A stretch of DNA of 64,000 bases. Origin: Variovorax sp. CF313. Its GTDB lineage: Bacteria > Pseudomonadota > Gammaproteobacteria > Burkholderiales > Burkholderiaceae_C. Below the pieces are notes generated by a model, which was given only the letters and a program-made list of their open reading frames with translations, was not told where the DNA came from and did no database searches. A program made the translations under genes and the position numbers. The stretch covers positions 62,001-126,000 of the forward strand of contig NZ_AKIW01000053.1 of the NCBI RefSeq assembly GCF_000282635.1, in the 5' to 3' direction. Position 1 is the stretch's first letter. Each line of letters starts with the position of its first letter. Shown one piece after another: positions 56,478-64,000 of this stretch.

Positions 56478-56481
56478 TATA
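56476..56481 (-). promoter_or_regulatory. -10 box TATAAT for the COG0523 gene
   Basis: The complement reads TATAAT exactly. No good -35 hexamer is found at 16-18 bases, so the promoter may be weak or activator-independent with an extended element. Two palindromes flank it. Confidence 0.5.
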
Positions 56482-56487
56482 TGAAGC

Positions 56488-56506
56488 AACGCAACCATGT
56501 TGCGTT
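56488..56506. promoter_or_regulatory. operator 2: perfect 8-3-8 palindrome
   Basis: AACGCAAC-CAT-GTTGCGTT is a perfect 8-bp inverted repeat with a 3-base centre, covering the -20 to -35 area of the same promoter. It is likely a repressor site, perhaps for Zur. Confidence 0.6.
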
Positions 56507-56531
56507 TTATCCCCCTGAGGGGCCCTATCGC

Positions 56532-57245
56532 TCAGTAGGACAGCTTGGGATACCAGTCGGTCCCCCGCCCTTCGGGCGTCATGTCGAGCAGGTTCCATAT
56601 CGGCATCGCATCGGGCGCGCCGCGCGGGTCCTGCCCGGGGTCGGAGGTTCCAGCGCCCATCTCGCCGCCCCAGAAGTGGCGGATCGTCCCGCCGTCGCGC
56701 CGGAACACGTTGAATGCCGGGTTGTCGCCGCTTTCGGGCATCTCGCCGGCGTAATCGCGGTTGAAGGTGTTGCCGGCCGATGAATACAGCGGCAGGTGCC
56801 GCCAGCCGCGCTCCCTGGCGAAAGCCGTCATCCGCTCGATCGGCGAGCTCGCGACGACCGCGAACGCCACGCGCTGCAGGATGTCGGGCATCTCGCCGTC
56901 GTAGGCGCTCAGCAGCGAGGTGCACATGGGGCACGGACGCTCACGTTCCGGGCCATACATCCAGTTGTAGGTGATGAGCGTGCCGTGCTCGCCGAAAAGT
57001 TCGGAGAGCCTGACCGGCCCACCGGCTCCCTGAAACTCGTAGTCTTGCGGCACCTCGCCACCCGGGGGCAGTGCGCGGCGCATTTCCGCGACGCGTTCGA
57101 TGCGTCGGCGCAAATCGATCTCCTCGGCAAGGAGTTCCGTGCGAGCCCGCCGGTAGGCGACGCTTTCGCCCGGGAACCGGACGGAATTGGAACGGGCAAG
57201 CCGGCTGGCGGATACCAGTTCGGTGGCTTCGGCTGGGGCGGACAT
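56532..57245 (-). CDS. DUF899 thioredoxin-like protein
   Basis: A 237-residue protein of the DUF899 family (thioredoxin-like fold). Conserved elements: YEFQGAGGPVRLSELFGEH, LITYNWMYGPERERPCPMC with a CPMC pair, and the C-terminal MPIWNLLDMTPEGRGTDWYP. The active site is thioredoxin-like, but the biochemical role is unknown. A strong ribosome site (AGGAGGTGA) precedes the start. Confidence 0.92.
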   Translation of the reverse strand: MSAPAEATELVSASRLARSNSVRFPGESVAYRRARTELLAEEIDLRRRIERVAEMRRALPPGGEVPQDYEFQGAGGPVRLSELFGEHGTLITYNWMYGPERERPCPMCTSLLSAYDGEMPDILQRVAFAVVASSPIERMTAFARERGWRHLPLYSSAGNTFNRDYAGEMPESGDNPAFNVFRRDGGTIRHFWGGEMGAGTSDPGQDPRGAPDAMPIWNLLDMTPEGRGTDWYPKLSY

Positions 57246-57349
57246 GGCAGGTCACCTCCTGGGGTGATTGAAGGGATTGACGTGCATGGTGCACCCGCGC
57301 GCAGGCCGTTGCCGGTACGCGCTTTTCCCCGGTCGGGCGCGAACTTGTC

Positions 57350-58315
57350 CTACGGCCCTACCTGCATCTCGAAAGCCGCGACCTGCCTTCCATCGATGTC
57401 GGTGAAGCCGTACTCGCGCGCCAGGTCGGCAACGCGCAACACCTCGCCGCTTTTCTCCAGCACCCTCGCATCGCCCGCCAGCGCCGCGACCGCCCGCCCC
57501 AGGTAGCGCGGCGATTCGGTGCGCGCCAGCTCGGGCCGCTGTTGCCAGTGCGCCTCGTCGGTCTTGTGGCCCGCGAGCACGAACTCGGTGCGCATCCAGC
57601 CTGGGGACACGGCAACCGAGGCCACGCCGTGCGGCTTCAGCTCCTGCGCGATGCCGAAGGCCAGCCGCGTCATCGACGCCTTGGCCAGGTCGTAGAAGAG
57701 ATTGCCGCGCAGGTAGTGGCCGCGGTCCCAGAAGGTGGTGGTGACGATCAGCCCCCTCTTGCGCCGCACCATCAGCGGCGCGGCGCAGCGGCTCGCCACG
57801 AGGTGGTTGCGCACGCCGCGGTCGAACATCGCGTCCCAGTTGGCAAGGGGATGCTCCCAGAACGGCGCGTCGAACACGCCCGTGAATGTCTCGTGGCCGC
57901 CCCAGGCGTTGTTCACGAGCAGGTCGAGGCGGCCTGCCTCGCGCTCCACGCGGGCGAAGAGCGCAGCCACTTCCTGTTCGTTCGTGTGGTCGCATCGCAC
58001 CGCGATGCCGCGCCCGCCCTGGCGCGTGACCTCGTCGGCGGTGTCGTCTATGCTGCCGGGCGCCACGGCCATGTCCGACAAGGCGAGCAACTGGCCGTAG
58101 GTATCGGCGGGCCTTTCGCGCGTGCTGCGCCCGGTGACGTACACGGTGGCGCCGGCCGCACCCAATTCGACCGCGATGCCGCGCCCCGCGCCGCGGCTCG
58201 CGCCGGTGACCACCGCCACGCAATCCTTCAGCGGGCGTAGCGTGCCGGCGGGCAGGTTCGATTCAGGCCCGTGCAAGGGGTCGTCGTCGAGCCGGAGGAA
58301 AAGGTGTTCGGGCAT
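57350..58315 (-). CDS. SDR-family oxidoreductase
   Basis: A 321-residue dehydrogenase. The N-terminal 30 residues are extra, then the cofactor motif VTGASRGAGRGIAVEL, the strand NNAWGG and the catalytic region TTTFWDRGHYLRGNLFYDLAKAS (Tyr-x3-Lys in YDLAK). The sequence resembles a group of SDRs of about 300 residues near DHRS1. The substrate is unknown. It is divergent from the glutathione transferase gene by 81 bases. Confidence 0.88.
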   Translation of the reverse strand: MPEHLFLRLDDDPLHGPESNLPAGTLRPLKDCVAVVTGASRGAGRGIAVELGAAGATVYVTGRSTRERPADTYGQLLALSDMAVAPGSIDDTADEVTRQGGRGIAVRCDHTNEQEVAALFARVEREAGRLDLLVNNAWGGHETFTGVFDAPFWEHPLANWDAMFDRGVRNHLVASRCAAPLMVRRKRGLIVTTTFWDRGHYLRGNLFYDLAKASMTRLAFGIAQELKPHGVASVAVSPGWMRTEFVLAGHKTDEAHWQQRPELARTESPRYLGRAVAALAGDARVLEKSGEVLRVADLAREYGFTDIDGRQVAAFEMQVGP

Positions 58316-58396
58316 GCGGCGATTGTGTGGAAAAACCTGCCCGCACGCGACCGGGCACGGTCACCGAAAATCGGCCGCTTCGCCTGTACGCCGCGC

Positions 58397-59050
58397 ATGC
58401 CCAACGCTCTCCCCGTCCTCTATTCGTTCCGCCGCTGCCCCTACGCGATGCGCGCCCGCCTGGCGCTGGTCGCGAGCGGCCAGCCTTGCGAGCTGCGCGA
58501 AGTGGTGCTGAAGAACAAGCCCGCCGAGATGCTGCAGGCCTCGCCCAAGGGCACGGTGCCCGTACTGCTCACCGAAGACGGTACGGTGCTGGAACAAAGC
58601 CTCGATGTGATGCTGTGGGCCCTGCGCCGCAATGATCCGCGGCGCTGGTTGCAGCCCGGCACCGGCACGCTGCAGGACATGCTCGCGCTGGTCGGCGCCT
58701 GCGACGACGACTTCAAGCCCCAGCTCGACCGCTACAAATATCCCGACCGGCATGCGGATGGTGGGAAGCCCGCCCGCGAGCGCGGCGCCCAGTTCCTGCG
58801 CGGCCTCGAAGCCAGGCTGTCGGCCACGCCGCATCTGGCCGGCGCCCACGCCACGCTGGCCGACGCCGCCGTCATGCCCTTCGTGCGCCAGTTCGCGATG
58901 GTCGACGCCGCATGGTTCGATGCCCAGCCCTGGCCCCGCCTGCAGGCATGGCTGTCGGACTGGACCGTCTCGGACCTGTTCGAGCGCGCCATGCACAAGT
59001 ACGCGCCCTGGAAGGCGGGCGAGGCGGGTGTCGACTTTCCTCCAGGCTGA
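58397..59050 (+). CDS. glutathione S-transferase
   Basis: A 217-residue GST with a thioredoxin-like N-domain ([17 protein letters not shown]) where Cys14 sits at the active-site position, as in omega/CPYC-type GSTs acting as thiol transferases. The cis-Pro region is [10 protein letters not shown], and the Glu/Ser glutathione contact is [11 protein letters not shown]. The helical C-domain follows (about 85-217). Length is normal. It is convergent with the enoyl-CoA hydratase gene. Confidence 0.92.
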   Translation: MPNALPVLYSFRRCPYAMRARLALVASGQPCELREVVLKNKPAEMLQASPKGTVPVLLTEDGTVLEQSLDVMLWALRRNDPRRWLQPGTGTLQDMLALVGACDDDFKPQLDRYKYPDRHADGGKPARERGAQFLRGLEARLSATPHLAGAHATLADAAVMPFVRQFAMVDAAWFDAQPWPRLQAWLSDWTVSDLFERAMHKYAPWKAGEAGVDFPPG

Positions 59051-59098
59051 GGACCGCGCACCGTGCCTGGAGTTCGGCACGCTGCCTGATGGAAGCAG

Positions 59099-59896
59099 TC
59101 AGCCGAAGTCCGGCGCGCGCCGTTCGCGCAGTGAGGCCACGCCCTCGCGCACGTCGGCGCCCGCGAAGCCCATGAATTCGAGCGCCAGCGAGGCATCGAA
59201 GGTCGGCCCGGCCTGGCGCAGCCAGTTGTTCAGCGCGTACTTGGTCAGGCGGATCGCGCTCTGGCTGCCGGCCGCGAGCCGGTCGGCCACCTCGTAGGCG
59301 CGCGGCAGCAGGTCGGACTCCTCCACCGCGAGCGACACGAGGCCGATGCGCTCGGCCTCCTCGCCGCTCACCGGCTCGCACAGCAGCAGGTGGTACTTGG
59401 CCTTGGCCATGCCGCACAGCAGCGGCCAGACGATGGCCGCATGGTCACCCGCCGCCACGCCCAGGCGCGTGTGGCCGTCGACGATCTTCGCGTTCTTCGC
59501 GGCGATGGAAATGTCGGCCAGCAGCCCCGCCACCAGCCCCGCGCCCACGGCCGGGCCGTGCATGGCGCTGACGATGGGCTTGTCGCAATTGATGATGTTG
59601 TAGACGAGGTCGCGCGCCTCGCGCCACACGCGCTGGCGCACCGCGTCGTCGGTGGTCATGTCCTGCACCATCGCGAGGTCGCCGCCGCCCGAGAAGCCCT
59701 GGCCTTCGCCCCGCAGCACCGCGCAGCGCACGCTGTCGTCGGCCGATGCGTCGCGCCAGATTTCGGCCAGCTCGCGGTGGCCGTCATGGCCCGCCGTGGG
59801 CAGCTTGCCGTTGGCGGCCCGCATCTGGATGTCGAGCACCGCGCCATTCGCACCTCGGCGCGTGATGGCGAGGGTCTGGTAGCGGGCGTAGTCCAT
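59099..59896 (-). CDS. enoyl-CoA hydratase/isomerase-family protein
   Basis: A 265-residue crotonase-fold enzyme. The oxyanion-hole residues lie in [11 protein letters not shown] and [20 protein letters not shown]. The CoA-binding and trimerisation region follows, with [12 protein letters not shown]. The classical catalytic Glu pair of crotonase is not obvious from the motifs ([11 protein letters not shown] sits where one Glu usually is), so it may be an isomerase, hydrolase or other crotonase subtype. It appears single. Confidence 0.88.
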   Translation of the reverse strand: MDYARYQTLAITRRGANGAVLDIQMRAANGKLPTAGHDGHRELAEIWRDASADDSVRCAVLRGEGQGFSGGGDLAMVQDMTTDDAVRQRVWREARDLVYNIINCDKPIVSAMHGPAVGAGLVAGLLADISIAAKNAKIVDGHTRLGVAAGDHAAIVWPLLCGMAKAKYHLLLCEPVSGEEAERIGLVSLAVEESDLLPRAYEVADRLAAGSQSAIRLTKYALNNWLRQAGPTFDASLALEFMGFAGADVREGVASLRERRAPDFG

Positions 59897-59918
59897 GGCG
59901 GGTGCCTCTTTCTTTCGT

Positions 59919-60341
59919 CTACTTTTTCGCGGCCGCTTCGCGGCAGCGCTGCACATTGGCATCGAAGCGCGAGGCCAGCCCCGGTTCGCACTCGTCGGAA
60001 GGCGTGAGCCTGCACATGCCGACGACCACGTAGTCCATCACCGCCGACGTGCACATCGGGTAGGCCGCGAGATCGGGATTGGCCTTGACCTTGAAGCCCC
60101 AGCGTTCCGAAAACTGCACCGTGCGGATCATCGCGCCATGGAAGAAGCTGCGGTCCCTCGCGGCGATGGCGGCTTCCATGCGGGGCAGCTCCTCGTTCAG
60201 GTACCCGACCGAATCCATCGGAAAGCCAGACGGCTCCTGCTGCGCGGTGGCGAGGGACGCAGCCAGCACGAGGGGCAAGGCGGCAAGGGCGCGCAGAGCG
60301 GAGGTGAGCGCGGAACGTGGGAAAGTGCGGTGGAGATGCAT
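59919..60341 (-). CDS. small secreted protein of unknown function
   Basis: A 140-residue exported protein: signal peptide about 1-33 ([19 protein letters not shown] end at LATAQ). The mature part includes [19 protein letters not shown] and later Cys residues in [21 protein letters not shown] and VQRCREAA, consistent with disulfides in the periplasm. I do not recognise a family. It lies between the enoyl-CoA hydratase and DUF2164 genes on the same strand. Confidence 0.7.
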   Translation of the reverse strand: MHLHRTFPRSALTSALRALAALPLVLAASLATAQQEPSGFPMDSVGYLNEELPRMEAAIAARDRSFFHGAMIRTVQFSERWGFKVKANPDLAAYPMCTSAVMDYVVVGMCRLTPSDECEPGLASRFDANVQRCREAAAKK

Positions 60342-60405
60342 GGCTTCGAATTCTGCAATGTTTTGAAGCACTTCTGAATGCACGGCGATGCGCGGGCGCG
60401 ACGCC

Positions 60406-60678
60406 CTACCTTCCCTTCTTCTGCTTGTCGTACTTGCGCCAATACTGGAATTCGTCCTCGTGCACTTCGAGGTCGACCTCCGAGATGCGCGATTGCAGGC
60501 GCTCCTGCACATCCGCCACGGCCTTGTTGTAGACAAGCGGGCCGACCTCTTCGAGGAAGAAGCCGAGCAGCGCGCCGGCCGCGATGTTGCCGATCGGCTC
60601 CTCCATGTTCTCGCGGAAGTAGCGCTCGATGGAGGTGATGGCCTGCTGGCGCGCTTCCTTCGGTATCTCGATGGTCAT
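60406..60678 (-). CDS. DUF2164-family protein
   Basis: A 90-residue soluble protein: IEIPKEARQQAITSIERYF, the conserved EEPIGNIAAGALLGFFLEEVGP and VYNKAVADVQERLQSR. This matches the widely distributed DUF2164 family of unknown role. The basic tail ends KQKKGR. It is divergent from the beta-propeller lipoprotein by 105 bases. Confidence 0.9.
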   Translation of the reverse strand: MTIEIPKEARQQAITSIERYFRENMEEPIGNIAAGALLGFFLEEVGPLVYNKAVADVQERLQSRISEVDLEVHEDEFQYWRKYDKQKKGR

Positions 60679-60783
60679 GTGGGCCCCGGGGAGTGAATCG
60701 ATCGATTGTGCCGGGCGCGGGCCTGGCGGCGAAGCCGCGCCGTTCGCTACCATGCGCGCACAACAACACCGGAGACAGACAGC

Positions 60784-61983
60784 ATGAAGTTCCGCCCCGC
60801 CGCACTCGCGGCCCCCGCCCTGGCCGCCGCCCTTGCAGTGCTTGCCGGCTGCGCGAACATGACGCCCACCGTGCCGCAGCGCCAGCTGATGCTGGTCGCC
60901 AACGACGAGAAGCAGTCGTGGAACGACGCCGGTGTCGTGGCCCTCGGCCCGATGGGGCGCGACACGGTGCAGGTGCTCGACATCGGCACCGACCCGTTGG
61001 CGCCCAAGGTGCTCGGCACGCTGCAGCTGGACAACACCATCGCCGGGCCGCCGACCAACCTCGCGATCACGCCCGGCGAAACGCTGGCGCTGGTCGCCAA
61101 CTCGCTCAACGTGATCGAGGAGAACGGCGCGCGCAGGCAGGTACCCGACAACCGCCTCTTCGTGATCGACCTGACCACCACGCCGCCCAGGCTGCTCGAC
61201 ACGCTGCAGGTCGGCAAGCAGCCCTCGGGCCTGTCGATCAACCGCGCGGGCAACCTCGCGCTGGTGGCTAACCGCGCCGACAACTCGGTGAGCGTGCTGC
61301 GCATCGCGGGCAAGAAGGTGACGCTGATCGACACCGTGGCCATGGGCGATTCGGTGGCGCACGTGCGCTTCACGCCCGATGGCAAGCGCGCGCTGGCTGC
61401 CAAGTTTCCGAGCCACAAGATCGCGCTGCTCGACGTGAACGGCGAGAAGGTCAGCTACAACAAGGTCGACCTCGCCGCCGGCCTGTGGCCCTACAACGTC
61501 GACGTGACGCCCGACGGCAAGCTCGCGCTCACGGCCGACAACGGCAACTCGGGCGCCTCCGACGGCCAGGTCGACACGGTGAGCGTGATCGACCTCGAAG
61601 CCGCGCCGCCACGCGTGGCCGACAAGGTGGTGGTGGGCGACGGCCCCGAAGGCCTCGCCGTGAGCCCGACCGGCAGGCATGCGGTGGCGGTGATCCTGCG
61701 CGGCAGCAATGCGTCGAAGAGCGCTTACTTCTACAACCGCAACGGCTCGGTGGTCCTGCTGAAGATCGACGGCAAGAAGGTCACGCGCGCCAATGAGGTG
61801 GAGGTGCGCGGCCTGCCCGAGGGCGCGGTGTGGAGCGCCGACGGCAAGTACCTCTACGTGGGCAACTTCATCGACCAGGACATCACGATCCTGCGGCTCG
61901 ATGGCGACACGCTGGTCCCGACGGGCAAGTCGTTTCCGCTGCAGGGCCATCCGGCCGCGATGCGCGGGACAATGACGCACTGA
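60784..61983 (+). CDS. YncE-like beta-propeller lipoprotein
   Basis: A 399-residue protein. The lipobox ALAVLAGC gives an acylated Cys at about 23. The rest is a seven-bladed propeller of the YVTN/YncE type, seen as repeating units such as NLALVANRADNSVSVLRIAG, DGKRALAAKFPSHKIALLD and GKYLYVGNFIDQDITILRL. Such proteins are periplasmic or membrane-tethered and bind ligand or DNA in E. coli YncE. No enzyme motif is visible. Confidence 0.88.
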   Translation: MKFRPAALAAPALAAALAVLAGCANMTPTVPQRQLMLVANDEKQSWNDAGVVALGPMGRDTVQVLDIGTDPLAPKVLGTLQLDNTIAGPPTNLAITPGETLALVANSLNVIEENGARRQVPDNRLFVIDLTTTPPRLLDTLQVGKQPSGLSINRAGNLALVANRADNSVSVLRIAGKKVTLIDTVAMGDSVAHVRFTPDGKRALAAKFPSHKIALLDVNGEKVSYNKVDLAAGLWPYNVDVTPDGKLALTADNGNSGASDGQVDTVSVIDLEAAPPRVADKVVVGDGPEGLAVSPTGRHAVAVILRGSNASKSAYFYNRNGSVVLLKIDGKKVTRANEVEVRGLPEGAVWSADGKYLYVGNFIDQDITILRLDGDTLVPTGKSFPLQGHPAAMRGTMTH

Positions 61984-62013
61984 TCGATCCACACTCCCCC
62001 GCACGAAAAAGCC

Positions 62014-62226
62014 ATGGCGCAACCCAAACGACAACTCCGCACGCTCGAGCGCGGCATCCTCTGCCTCGTGATCGGCGTCGCCGTTCTGCTGGGGCCGCGC
62101 TTCCTGCAGGGCACGCGCTGGTTCGAGATGGTGGCAGGGGCCTATCTGGTCGGCTGGTTCGCGGTGGTGCTGGGCGTGGCGTTGATCGCGGTCGAGCTGG
62201 TGAAGCGCGGCAAGCCGCGCCAGTAG
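62014..62226 (+). CDS. small two-helix membrane protein
   Basis: A 70-residue protein with two hydrophobic helices (about 14-31 and 38-62) and basic ends (PKRQLRTLERG; VKRGKPRQ). No family is recognised. It begins 30 bases after the propeller gene, so it is probably cotranscribed with it. The stop lies 16 bases before the end of the convergent DUF808 gene. Confidence 0.7.
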   Translation: MAQPKRQLRTLERGILCLVIGVAVLLGPRFLQGTRWFEMVAGAYLVGWFAVVLGVALIAVELVKRGKPRQ

Positions 62227-62242
62227 CCAACAACCTGGCCTC

Positions 62243-63151
62243 TCAGGCCTTCTTGCCGCGCAGCTTGCCGACCAGTTCCACCACGGCCAGCACGATGGCG
62301 CCGGCCACGAGGCCCACGCCGGCGTTCACGCCCATCGAGCCCAGCGTGCCGAACACGCCGCCCGTGGCCGTGGCCCAGCCCTCGACCGCATGGCCCAGCG
62401 CCGGCAAGCCATGCACCAGGATGCCGCCGCCCACGAGGAACATCGCGGCCGTGCCGGCCACCGACAGCGCCTTCATGAGCCAGGGTGCCGCAGCCAGGAT
62501 GCCACGGCCCAGGGCGCGCGATGCGGCGCTGGCGCGCTGGCTCAGGTAGAGGCCCGCGTCGTCGAGCTTCACGATGCCGGCCACGAGGCCATAGACGCCG
62601 ATGGTCATGATCAGCGCAATGCCGACCAGCACGGTCAACTGCGTCGTGAAAGGCTGGCCCTGCACGGTGCCCAGCGTGATGGCGATGATCTCGGCCGAGA
62701 GAATGAAGTCGGTGCGCACCGCGCCCTTGATCTTGTCCTTCTCCATCGCGACCACGTCGACCGAGGCGTCGGCAACGGCCTTCTCGTGGCGCTGGGTGTC
62801 GGCTTCGTGCTCCTTCTTGTGCAGAAACTTGTGCGCGAGCTTCTCGGTACCTTCGAAGCACAGGAACGCACCGCCCACCATCAGCAGCGGCGTTACCAGC
62901 CACGGCAGCCAGGTGCCGATGGCGAGCGCCGCGGGCACGAGGATGGCCTTGTTGACGAACGAGCCCTTGCACACGGCCCAGACCACCGGAATCTCGCGCT
63001 CGGCCTTGACGCCGGACACCTGCTGCGCATTGAGCGCAAGGTCGTCGCCCAGCACGCCGGCCGTTTTCTTGGCGGCGACCTTGGTGAGGATCGACACGTC
63101 GTCGAGAACGGTCGCGATGTCGTCGAGAAGCAGGAGCAGGCTGGTGGCCAT
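62243..63151 (-). CDS. DUF808-family membrane protein (YedI-like)
   Basis: A 302-residue inner-membrane protein. The conserved DUF808 opening is LLLLLDDIATVLDDVSIL-like at the N-terminus, followed by KTAGVLGDDLALNAQQVSG, then about six membrane helices and the charged segment FLHKKEHEADTQRHEK. The family is common in proteobacteria and its role is unknown. A clear start is at 63151. It is convergent with the small membrane protein gene. Confidence 0.92.
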   Translation of the reverse strand: MATSLLLLLDDIATVLDDVSILTKVAAKKTAGVLGDDLALNAQQVSGVKAEREIPVVWAVCKGSFVNKAILVPAALAIGTWLPWLVTPLLMVGGAFLCFEGTEKLAHKFLHKKEHEADTQRHEKAVADASVDVVAMEKDKIKGAVRTDFILSAEIIAITLGTVQGQPFTTQLTVLVGIALIMTIGVYGLVAGIVKLDDAGLYLSQRASAASRALGRGILAAAPWLMKALSVAGTAAMFLVGGGILVHGLPALGHAVEGWATATGGVFGTLGSMGVNAGVGLVAGAIVLAVVELVGKLRGKKA

Positions 63152-63244
63152 GGGGCAAGATCAGGGCTGAAAAAGAAGCGGCGAGCTTATCCGCAGCCGC
63201 CACCCGCCCCCTGCAATAACCGTACGCGGGCGCCCTGAACGGGA

Positions 63245-63266
63245 GCCGGCATGCGAGCTTGCCGGC
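63245..63266 (-). terminator. hairpin after the PepSY-TM gene
   Basis: GCCGGCA, eight bases, TGCCGGC: a perfect 7-bp stem beginning 4 bases after the stop of the leftward PepSY-TM gene. No T run follows, so a terminator role is possible but not strong. Confidence 0.4.
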
Positions 63267-63269
63267 GAA

Positions 63270-63962
63270 TCAGAGAGCGCCGAGCGCAATGGCCAGCATC
63301 GCGGCCAGCGACACGCCGAACAGCGCCAGGCCCACGCGGCGGCGGCGGTGCGTAAGCATCCACAGCGCCACACCCGAGATCGACAGGAAGATCAGGCTGC
63401 CGGCCAGCGTGTCGACCAGCAGGATCCACGGCAGCGGCATGCTGCCGCCCTTGTGCATGTTGGTAAGCGTGGCAACGAAACCATTGTGCGTAGTGGCGAC
63501 GCCGACCGAGCGGTTGCCCTGCCAGTACTCGGCCTGCACGATCTCGTTGGGGCCGCCGAAGTTGAACACCCAGTGGGCCGGCTGCATGAGCGCCGGGGCG
63601 CTCTTATCGCCCGTGTCACTCTTGTCGGCCCAGGCGACGGGCTTGGCCGGTTCGATGCGCGAGGTGCTGGGCGGGCCGCTCATGCGCAGCGCCCCCTGCA
63701 GCCACAGGCTCATCGCCTCGGGCGTTGCCGGCACCGGATCGGGCAGCGCCAGCTGGGCGCGCGTGCGCTCCTGGGCCTGCGGCAGCTTCAGCACGTTGCG
63801 GTGGTTGAGCCAGATGCCGCTGAAACCGAACAGCAGCCCCAGCACCGCGCCCCACAGGCCGAACCAGCCATGGGTGCGGCGAATCCATTGCACGGCGGCG
63901 GTGCGGCGCTGGTGCGATCGCACGCGCGCGACGTGGCCGAGGGTGCTGCCGCCGGCGTCCAT
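63270..63962 (-). CDS. PepSY-associated TM-helix protein
   Basis: A 230-residue membrane protein: an N-terminal helix (RRTHGWFGLWGAVLGLLFGF, about 28-47) with the HGWFG pattern of PepSY-associated TM proteins, a periplasmic middle part and a C-terminal helix pair (ILLVDTLAGSLIFLSISG, then LALFGVSLAAMLAIALGAL). Such proteins often accompany TonB-dependent siderophore or heme uptake. It starts one base after the stop of the gene that enters from the right, so the two are coupled. Confidence 0.85.
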   Translation of the reverse strand: MDAGGSTLGHVARVRSHQRRTAAVQWIRRTHGWFGLWGAVLGLLFGFSGIWLNHRNVLKLPQAQERTRAQLALPDPVPATPEAMSLWLQGALRMSGPPSTSRIEPAKPVAWADKSDTGDKSAPALMQPAHWVFNFGGPNEIVQAEYWQGNRSVGVATTHNGFVATLTNMHKGGSMPLPWILLVDTLAGSLIFLSISGVALWMLTHRRRRVGLALFGVSLAAMLAIALGAL

Positions 63963-63963
63963 G

Positions 63964-64000
63964 TCAGGAAACGTCGCGCTTGAGGCGGATTTCCTCGACG
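63964..64000 (-). CDS. 3-prime end of an upstream gene (partial)
   Basis: Only the last eleven codons are in the window, reading VEEIRLKRDVS then TGA at 63966-63964. The stop is followed after one base by the PepSY-TM start, so they form one operon. The product cannot be identified from this tail. Confidence 0.5.
   Translation of the reverse strand, partial: VEEIRLKRDVS

Noticed and set aside
59062..59081. CGTGCC / GGCACG stem between the convergent GST and enoyl-CoA hydratase genes
   Set aside because: A six-base stem with a long loop and no T-tract, too weak to call a terminator.

Overview
The window is GC-rich (roughly two thirds G+C by eye), densely coded bacterial chromosome from a betaproteobacterium. 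It is most likely Comamonadaceae and probably Variovorax-like, judging from GlnS, MutS, UppP, proteobacterial-type GshA, the ECF42/DGPF pair, the DUF6622-like and PXPV proteins, and short G/C-box repeats. The genus is an inference made without any database search. I see no rRNA, tRNA, CRISPR array, integrase or insertion sequence. It looks like core and lightly accessory chromosome, not an island.

Layout. 1-5.9 kb: end of a siderophore-interacting protein, CorA, MutS, the Anbu proteasome homologue and an alpha/beta hydrolase. 5.9-10.7 kb: amidase, ECF42-type sigma factor with its DGPF partner, a degenerate SDR and a GNAT. 10.8-15.5 kb: a trimeric autotransporter adhesin between a LuxR-type response regulator and a NarL-type sensor kinase. 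15.5-21.9 kb: UppP, an unknown protein, then a racemase / binding protein / aminotransferase operon divergent from an RpiR regulator, with clear operators between them, and an SPW protein. 21.9-31.7 kb: a complete MdtABC/MuxABC-like tripartite RND efflux operon (fusion protein, two pumps, outer-membrane lipoprotein). 31.9-35.7 kb: DUF6622-like protein, fatty acid hydroxylase, 2TM protein and a LytS/LytTR two-component pair, closed by a strong terminator. 35.7-40.3 kb: PXPV protein, GlnS, small lipoprotein, RluE-type pseudouridine synthase, M23 peptidase and remains of an MNT/HEPN toxin-antitoxin module. 40.3-46.4 kb: aspartoacylase-like hydrolase, MBL hydrolase, AmtB, membrane LytTR regulator, acyltransferase and thioesterase. 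46.5-53.9 kb: RbgA/YlqF GTPase, BamE-like protein, CBS protein, HPF-like protein, MerR/NTF2 pair, SDR, lone receiver, GshA and a monooxygenase. 53.9-64 kb: carboxylesterase, Zur-like regulator and COG0523 GTPase sharing a motif, DUF899, SDR, GST, enoyl-CoA hydratase family protein, small proteins, a beta-propeller lipoprotein, DUF808, a PepSY-TM protein and a cut gene at the right edge.

Main points of interest: an in-frame repeat insertion inside the MdtB pump gene plus a low-complexity insertion in MdtC; an Anbu gene away from its usual partners; an adhesin bracketed by a two-component pair whose kinase has a jelly-roll-like sensor domain; a promoter/operator set at the RpiR-aminotransferase divergence; palindromes around a TATAAT box upstream of the COG0523 GTPase, with a motif repeated upstream of zur; and a decayed MntA/HepT module.
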